From: CAWKOH01 sp963851245
Lineage (GTDB): Bacteria; Actinomycetota; Acidimicrobiia; Acidimicrobiales; Palsa-688
Direction of reading: 5' to 3'
Assembly (NCBI GenBank): GCA_963851245.1
Contig: CAWKOH010000003.1
Coordinates: 310,001 to 374,000, forward strand
DNA: 64,000 nt
Below are positions 59,683-64,000 of the stretch, piece after piece. Positions within the stretch are counted from its first letter, which is position 1; every line of letters starts with the position of its first letter. A model generated the notes under the pieces. That model searched no databases, had not been told where the DNA came from, and saw nothing but the letters and a program-made list of their open reading frames with translations. Position numbers and translations under genes: made by a program.

Positions 59683-61740
59683 TCACAGCGCGTAGATGCT
59701 GCGGATCACTTCAGAGATAGTCGTGACATCCTGCTCGACGAGAGCCAGACCCTCGGTTCTCAGGGTTCGCATGCCTTGCTTCATAGCTACGCGGCGCAGT
59801 TCGTCCTGAGTCGCCCAACCGACAAGGAGCCGGCGGATCTCGGGTGTCATGTGGAGGAACTCGTACACGCCGATACGATCCTGGTACCCGGTATTGGCGC
59901 ATATGTGGCAGCCGGTACCGCGCAGGAACACTTCTTTGCTGGTGCCACCGCTTTCTTGGTAGAAGGCCATCTCTTCGGGGGTCGGCTGGTACGGAGCGGC
60001 GCAGGCCTGGCAGATCCGGCGGACCAGGCGCTGGCTTACGACGCCCAAGATCGAGGAAGAGAGGAGGAAGGCTTCGATGCCCATGTCCAGGAAGCGGTGC
60101 AAGGCCGCCACAGAGTCGGTGGCGTGCAAGGACGTCATGACGAAGTGGCCGGTGAGCGCGGCCTGGACCGCAATCCTGGCGGTGTCCTGATCGCGAATCT
60201 CGCCGACCAGGATGACATCGGGGTCCTGGCGCAGGATGGCCCGCAGGCCGTCGGCGAAGGTGATGCCCGCAACATCGTTGGTCTGAATCTGGTTGATCGA
60301 GGGGAATACGTACTCGACCGGATCCTCGATAGTCACGATATTGCGAGACCGCTCGTCGATCTCCGTGAGAGTGGCGTACAGGGTGGTGGTCTTGCCGCTT
60401 CCCGTCGGTCCGGCGCACAGCACCATCCCGAACGGGGATCGAACCATCTTCGAGTACTCGAAATGAGTGTCATTCGGCATACCGAGCTCGCCCAGTCGGA
60501 AGAGGGATCGGCTCTTGTCGAGGATCCTCATCACGCACTTCTCGCCCCAGACTGTTGCCATGGTGGATACGCGCACGTCGATATCTCGGCCATCGACCGC
60601 GGTGGCAAACTGACCGTCCTGGGCCTTGCGCCGCTCCACGATGTTCATGCCGGCCAGGATCTTGATGCGGCTGACCAGCGGGGCCGACATCGCCATAGGC
60701 AGGCTGACCACGTCATTCAGCGCACCGTCGATCCGGAACCGGACCCGCATCTGCTCGTCACTCGGTTCCAGGTGGATGTCCGAAGCCCGGTCGCGCAGCG
60801 CCTGAGTGACGAACATGGTCACGACCTTGGCTACCGGAGAATCGGCGGTGATGGCCTCCTCTTTGGCCTTGATCCCGGCGGAGCGCGGCCCCTCTGCGGC
60901 GGTGTAGGCGCGGACCAGTCGTTCGACGTCGCCCAGGGCCTGATACGAGCGGTCGATGGCCTGGCGCGCCGCGCTCGGTGGCACGGCCAGGACCTGCACT
61001 GGCCCGCCGATAGCCTCGCTCAGCACCGTGTCGATGCCCGGTCGCAGATCTCCGACGACCACGTCGACGACCCCGTCAACATCGCGGAGGGGCAGAGCGC
61101 AATACTTCCGCGCCATCTGCTCGCTCAGCCGGCTGGAGAGGTTGGGATCGGGGGCGTTCCGGCTCAGATCGATCGTGCCGACGCCGAACTGATCGGCCAG
61201 CGTCTTGGTCAGCTGCCGTTCGTCGACGGCGTTCATGCTCAGCAGGATCTCGCCTAAGCGCAGACCTGCGTCTGGTTGCCGGCTCAGGGAATCGGCCAGC
61301 TGCTGGGGTTGGATGAGACCCCGCTCTACGAGCATGTCCCCGATGAGCTGCCAAGCCGACGAGGATCCGCCGTGCGACCCCCGCGGAATCAGGTCCGCCG
61401 GCGCCGGGGGATCCTCCTGAAACCGGGATATGGGGGGCGGAGGAGGTGGGGGCGGCGGGGTCGACCTGAAGCCTGCCTCGGATTCCCACCGGTCCCAGTC
61501 CGGCTCGTCCAGAGCGGCGTCCACCAAGGTCTTGGTCGGTGTGCTGGCCTGTGCCGTGTCGGCACCGGGGTCGAGATTCCGCCAGACGTGCTCTGGCGCA
61601 GGGGCTTCGTCACCCGGCCGAAAGTGGGCGCCCTGGGGCCGGCGATCGAAGCGGAGCGACGGATCGTTGTCGAACAAGGAGTTTGACCGATCCTGGTCTT
61701 CGCCCTTTTCGTCGCCCCGTCCGAAGAACCGTGCCATCAT
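59683..61740 (-). CDS. pilB: Type IV pilus assembly ATPase PilB
   Basis: A 685-residue GspE/PilB motor that powers pilus extension. The N-terminal 120 residues are Pro-rich and disordered, then comes an MshEN-type domain (MLVERGLIQPQQLADSLSRQ). Walker A is GPTGSGKTTTLYATL, the Asp box is TIEDPVEYVFPSINQIQTND, Walker B is VILVGEIRDQDTA and the His box is TSLHATDSVAAL. The zinc tetracysteine motif is CQACAAPYQP ... CHICANTGY. The start ATG 61740 overlaps the stop of the upstream gene; ATG 61737 is equally possible. Confidence 0.93.
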   Translation of the reverse strand: MMARFFGRGDEKGEDQDRSNSLFDNDPSLRFDRRPQGAHFRPGDEAPAPEHVWRNLDPGADTAQASTPTKTLVDAALDEPDWDRWESEAGFRSTPPPPPPPPPISRFQEDPPAPADLIPRGSHGGSSSAWQLIGDMLVERGLIQPQQLADSLSRQPDAGLRLGEILLSMNAVDERQLTKTLADQFGVGTIDLSRNAPDPNLSSRLSEQMARKYCALPLRDVDGVVDVVVGDLRPGIDTVLSEAIGGPVQVLAVPPSAARQAIDRSYQALGDVERLVRAYTAAEGPRSAGIKAKEEAITADSPVAKVVTMFVTQALRDRASDIHLEPSDEQMRVRFRIDGALNDVVSLPMAMSAPLVSRIKILAGMNIVERRKAQDGQFATAVDGRDIDVRVSTMATVWGEKCVMRILDKSRSLFRLGELGMPNDTHFEYSKMVRSPFGMVLCAGPTGSGKTTTLYATLTEIDERSRNIVTIEDPVEYVFPSINQIQTNDVAGITFADGLRAILRQDPDVILVGEIRDQDTARIAVQAALTGHFVMTSLHATDSVAALHRFLDMGIEAFLLSSSILGVVSQRLVRRICQACAAPYQPTPEEMAFYQESGGTSKEVFLRGTGCHICANTGYQDRIGVYEFLHMTPEIRRLLVGWATQDELRRVAMKQGMRTLRTEGLALVEQDVTTISEVIRSIYAL

Positions 61741-62168
61741 GCGCGCCTCCTGACCGCGTCGTCGCAAGCGGAAACGATGTCACTGGCCGGCGGCACCGCC
61801 TCTGCCCACGGGGCGAAACCCGATACTTCGCTGATCCCGGCCATTACGAGTGGGAGTCCGTCCCTGAGCCCGCAGATCGCACCCATCTCGTGGATGGTGG
61901 GTTGGACCCCGGGCCGGGTCCTGATATTGACCACCACGTCGACCTGGTGCTGATTGAGCGGGCAACCCCGCCCGGGAATGAGGGCGTTGCAGGGGAACGG
62001 TGCATCTGTGCTCTCGGAGCACCGGTGGACGACCCGCCCGGCGGCATTGAGCTGCGAGGTGGCATCGTTGATCGCCCAATCGTCGCGTCCGACGACCAGG
62101 ACTTCGGCCGCGAGGGTTGCGTCAGCACGGCCCTCGCGCTCCAGTCCAGCCAGGTCAATCGGATTCAC
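61737..62168 (-). CDS. Conserved hypothetical protein at the head of the pilB operon
   Basis: A 143-residue protein of unknown function. It opens EVLVVGRDDWAINDATSQLN, which looks like the first strand and helix of a Rossmann-like or receiver-like fold, then SESTDAPFPCNALIPGRGCP with two Cys, and VDVVVNIRTRPGVQPTIHEM. There is no Walker or receiver Asp motif. Its stop overlaps the pilB start, so it is the first gene of the pil operon; a regulatory role for the motor is an inference. Confidence 0.6.
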   Translation of the reverse strand: MNPIDLAGLEREGRADATLAAEVLVVGRDDWAINDATSQLNAAGRVVHRCSESTDAPFPCNALIPGRGCPLNQHQVDVVVNIRTRPGVQPTIHEMGAICGLRDGLPLVMAGISEVSGFAPWAEAVPPASDIVSACDDAVRRRA

Positions 62169-62255
62169 GGATCGAGTTTCCTATAGGACACTCACGCCGC
62201 ACCCATGGCGGTAACAACAGCGGCACAACTCGCGGCGCTAGTCTGTCGCCCGCTC

Positions 62256-62969
62256 ATGGTCACGCCCCAAGATGCCCGGATTCTCGTCGTCGATGACGAT
62301 GAGCAGCTGAGTTCCCTGCTGGTACTGGTCCTCGAAGGGGACGGGTATCCGGTGGTCGAAGCCCGAAGCGCGGCCGGGGCCATCGCGGAGGTCGAAAAGG
62401 GCTCCGTGGACCTGGTCGTGCTGGATATTTCTCTCGGTGAGGATGACGGCCGCCTGGTGCTGGGCAAGATCCGGGAGATGGGGGATCTGCCCGTCATATT
62501 CATCAGTGGCAAATCGGACATTGCGGACCGGGTCCTGGGTCTTCGCCTGGGCGCTGATGACTACCTGGCCAAGCCGTTCTCACCGGTCGAACTGGTCGCT
62601 CGAGTCGAGTCGGTGCTCCGGCGGAGCGGGGGACGCGGGTCCGGGCCGGCGGCCAAGGACGGGCAGGCCGAGGATTCGAGCAAGGGCCTGAAAGTCAACG
62701 AGATCACCCGGGAGGTAAGGGTCGAAGGCCAGCCGGTCAGCCTCACGGCCAAAGAGTTCGACCTCCTGGCCTTCCTGGTCCGTTCCCCCCGCCAGGTGTT
62801 CAGCCGCGGTCAGCTGCTCGAACACGTGTGGGCCTCCCGGCCTGAGTGGCAGGACGAAGCCACCGTAACCGAGCACGTGCGGCGGGTCCGGCACAAGGTC
62901 GAGCACGATCCCGAGCACCCGCGGTGGATCACGACAGTCCGGGGAGTCGGTTACCGGTACGAGCCGTAG
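62256..62969 (+). CDS. OmpR-family response regulator
   Basis: A 237-residue regulator. The receiver begins ARILVVDDDEQLSSLL, the phospho-accepting Asp is in LVVLDISLGEDDG and the Lys in DYLAKPFSPVEL. The winged helix has VSLTAKEFDLLAFLVRSPRQ and ends WITTVRGVGYRYEP. ATG 62256 (MVTPQDARILVVDDD) is chosen over 62205, which only adds 17 non-conserved residues. It is divergent from the pilB operon head, so it may control it. Confidence 0.88.
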   Translation: MVTPQDARILVVDDDEQLSSLLVLVLEGDGYPVVEARSAAGAIAEVEKGSVDLVVLDISLGEDDGRLVLGKIREMGDLPVIFISGKSDIADRVLGLRLGADDYLAKPFSPVELVARVESVLRRSGGRGSGPAAKDGQAEDSSKGLKVNEITREVRVEGQPVSLTAKEFDLLAFLVRSPRQVFSRGQLLEHVWASRPEWQDEATVTEHVRRVRHKVEHDPEHPRWITTVRGVGYRYEP

Positions 62970-62991
62970 ATGACGCGCTGAAGGCGGCTCG

Positions 62992-63076
62992 CTCTCGGTG
63001 CCAGTTTATACTCTCGGTGCCAGAATAGCGCCGAAAAGTAGCGTAATGACACCGAGATGACGGAATGGCACCAAGA
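62992..63076. repeat. Cluster of short direct and inverted repeats
   Basis: CTCTCGGTGCCAG occurs at 62992-63004 and 63011-63023; its inverse form appears degenerately as TGACACCGAGA (63047-63057) and TGGCACCAAGA (63066-63076). It lies between the response regulator and the convergent kinase gene. It could be operator sites or the multi-repeat end of a lost insertion sequence. Confidence 0.5.
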
Positions 63077-63148
63077 TTGCGTTCGAAGAGTCCGCCGGAT
63101 CGCCGCGGTGGCCACATCCGCCGGCCGCCGGCGGCGCCAAGCAGAAAC

Positions 63149-64000
63149 CTACTTACGCGCCACGTACACCCGCGAGGCGATGAGCTCCGCCACCCGCAGC
63201 CGGAGGGCGTCGGGGCGGTAGGGCTTGCGAAGGACCTGGTCGCCCTGGCGCGGCATCCGGGGCCCGGTGGCGCCGGAATGCCCGGTCATGTAGAGCACCT
63301 GCAGGGCGGGCTCGGACTCCCGGGCCTTGGCCACCAGCTCGATGCCCGAGATACCGGGCAGCATGATGTCGGTCACGAGCGTGTCGAAGGGCCCCTCGGC
63401 GGCCAGGATCTCCAGAGCCGACTCGGCCGAGTCGGTCGACGATCACCTCCAGCCCGATACCGGTGAGGGTCTCGGCGGCCATGTCCTTCAGGTCCAGGTC
63501 GTCCTCGACCAGGAGGATCCGTCCCGTGATGGTCTTGCCAGGCGGCCAGATCTCGCCGCCCTCGGATCCGCTGCTGAGCATGGCGTCGCGGGCTACCGGC
63601 AGCCAGATGCGGATCGTCGTGCCCTTCCCCGGTTGTCGAGTCGATCCGGAGTTGCCCGCCCCGCTCCTTGACCAGGCCGTACACGGTCGGCAGCCCGAGG
63701 CCCGATCCGTGACCCCGTTCCTTGGTGGTGAAGAACGGCTCCAGGCATCGCTCGAGCACGTCCGGATCCATGCCGGGACCGTCGTCGGCCACCGTCAGGA
63801 GAGCCAGCGGCCCGGGCGGCAGGTCGAAGAGCCGACGGTCGTCGGGGGTGGGTACGTCCATCTGGACCGATACGTCGACGCTTCCCGTGCCGTCCATGGC
63901 GTCGCACGCGTTGATGACCAGATTGACGACGATCTGCTCCATCTCGCTGGGGTCTAGTCGAACCTTGATGACGTTCTGCGAGCTGCGGATCCGGAGATTC
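63149..64000 (-). CDS. Hybrid histidine kinase, C-terminal part (frameshifted twice, cut by window end)
   Basis: From the window edge inward: the ATPase domain EQIVVNLVINACDAMDGTGS, DDGPGMDPDV and HGSGLGLPTVYGLVKERGGQ; then, in another frame, TTIRIWLPVARDAM; and a receiver domain GRILLVEDDLDLKDMAAETL, DTLVTDIMLPGISGIELV with the acceptor Asp, VLRKPYRPDAL with the Lys. One extra base near 63625 and one near 63440 explain the frames. The dimerisation and sensor parts lie beyond the window. Confidence 0.72.

Noticed and set aside
59356..61257. Plus-strand 633-residue frame
   Set aside because: Antisense to pilC and pilB, both of which carry complete catalytic and structural motifs.
9..64000. 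A new defence island
   Set aside because: The only defence-like items are the single toxin-antitoxin-like pair and a lone Uma2 gene; no restriction, CBASS, retron or CRISPR components cluster with them.

Overview
The window is high-GC DNA from an actinobacterium-like, single-membrane bacterium. Supporting signs are an F420-type luciferase-like oxidoreductase, a SenX3/RegX3-like pair with an actinobacterial-style PHO box, a short soluble-looking ClpP, many GTG/TTG starts, and many genes whose start codon lies 6-8 bases after a TANNNT -10 box (leaderless transcripts). An uncultured member of Acidimicrobiia or a relative would fit, but the lineage is an inference. No rRNA, convincing tRNA, CRISPR array or phage was seen.

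Layout. 0-8 kb: small genes, ClpP, a hairpin-rich non-coding stretch, a LapA-like membrane protein, a nucleotidyltransferase toxin with a frameshifted HTH antitoxin, a PadR regulator with its operator, signal peptidase I and a beta-propeller lipoprotein. 8-24 kb: a catabolic island (calycin-like and DUF1254/DUF1214 proteins, APH-like kinase, two-domain amidohydrolase, thiolase-like Ltp plus DUF35 partner, LLM oxidoreductase, nitroreductase, SnoaL-like protein, Rieske oxygenase, TauD-like dioxygenase). It is interrupted by a complete ISKra4-like insertion sequence with inverted ends and a target duplication. 24-30 kb: GH3 lipoprotein, small proteins, a second LapA-like paralogue and an arylsulfatase. 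30-37 kb: a drug-type ABC exporter, an Ohr peroxidase, and a phosphate-control locus (phoU, pstB, a pstA remnant, PHO box, senX3-regX3) whose transporter genes have collapsed. 37-44 kb: MFS exporter, GGDEF/EAL protein, YtcJ-like amidohydrolase and enoyl-CoA hydratase.

44.6-62.2 kb holds an HtrA-type protease and then a type IV pilus locus: pilT, a DUF429 gene, an atypical FtsH-like protease, a Uma2 nuclease, and on the minus strand pilB, pilC, several prepilins (one a large adhesin-like protein with four near-identical Ig-like repeats), a PilX-like protein and a GT-C-like membrane protein set between prepilin genes. A response regulator and the 3' part of a kinase-receiver gene close the window.

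A striking general feature is that at least a dozen otherwise well conserved genes carry a one- or two-base frameshift, nearly always an extra base in a short repeat. The pilus locus is free of them. Either the underlying assembly has residual insertion errors or part of the region is decaying; one gene also has an in-frame stop and others are truncated, so some decay is real.
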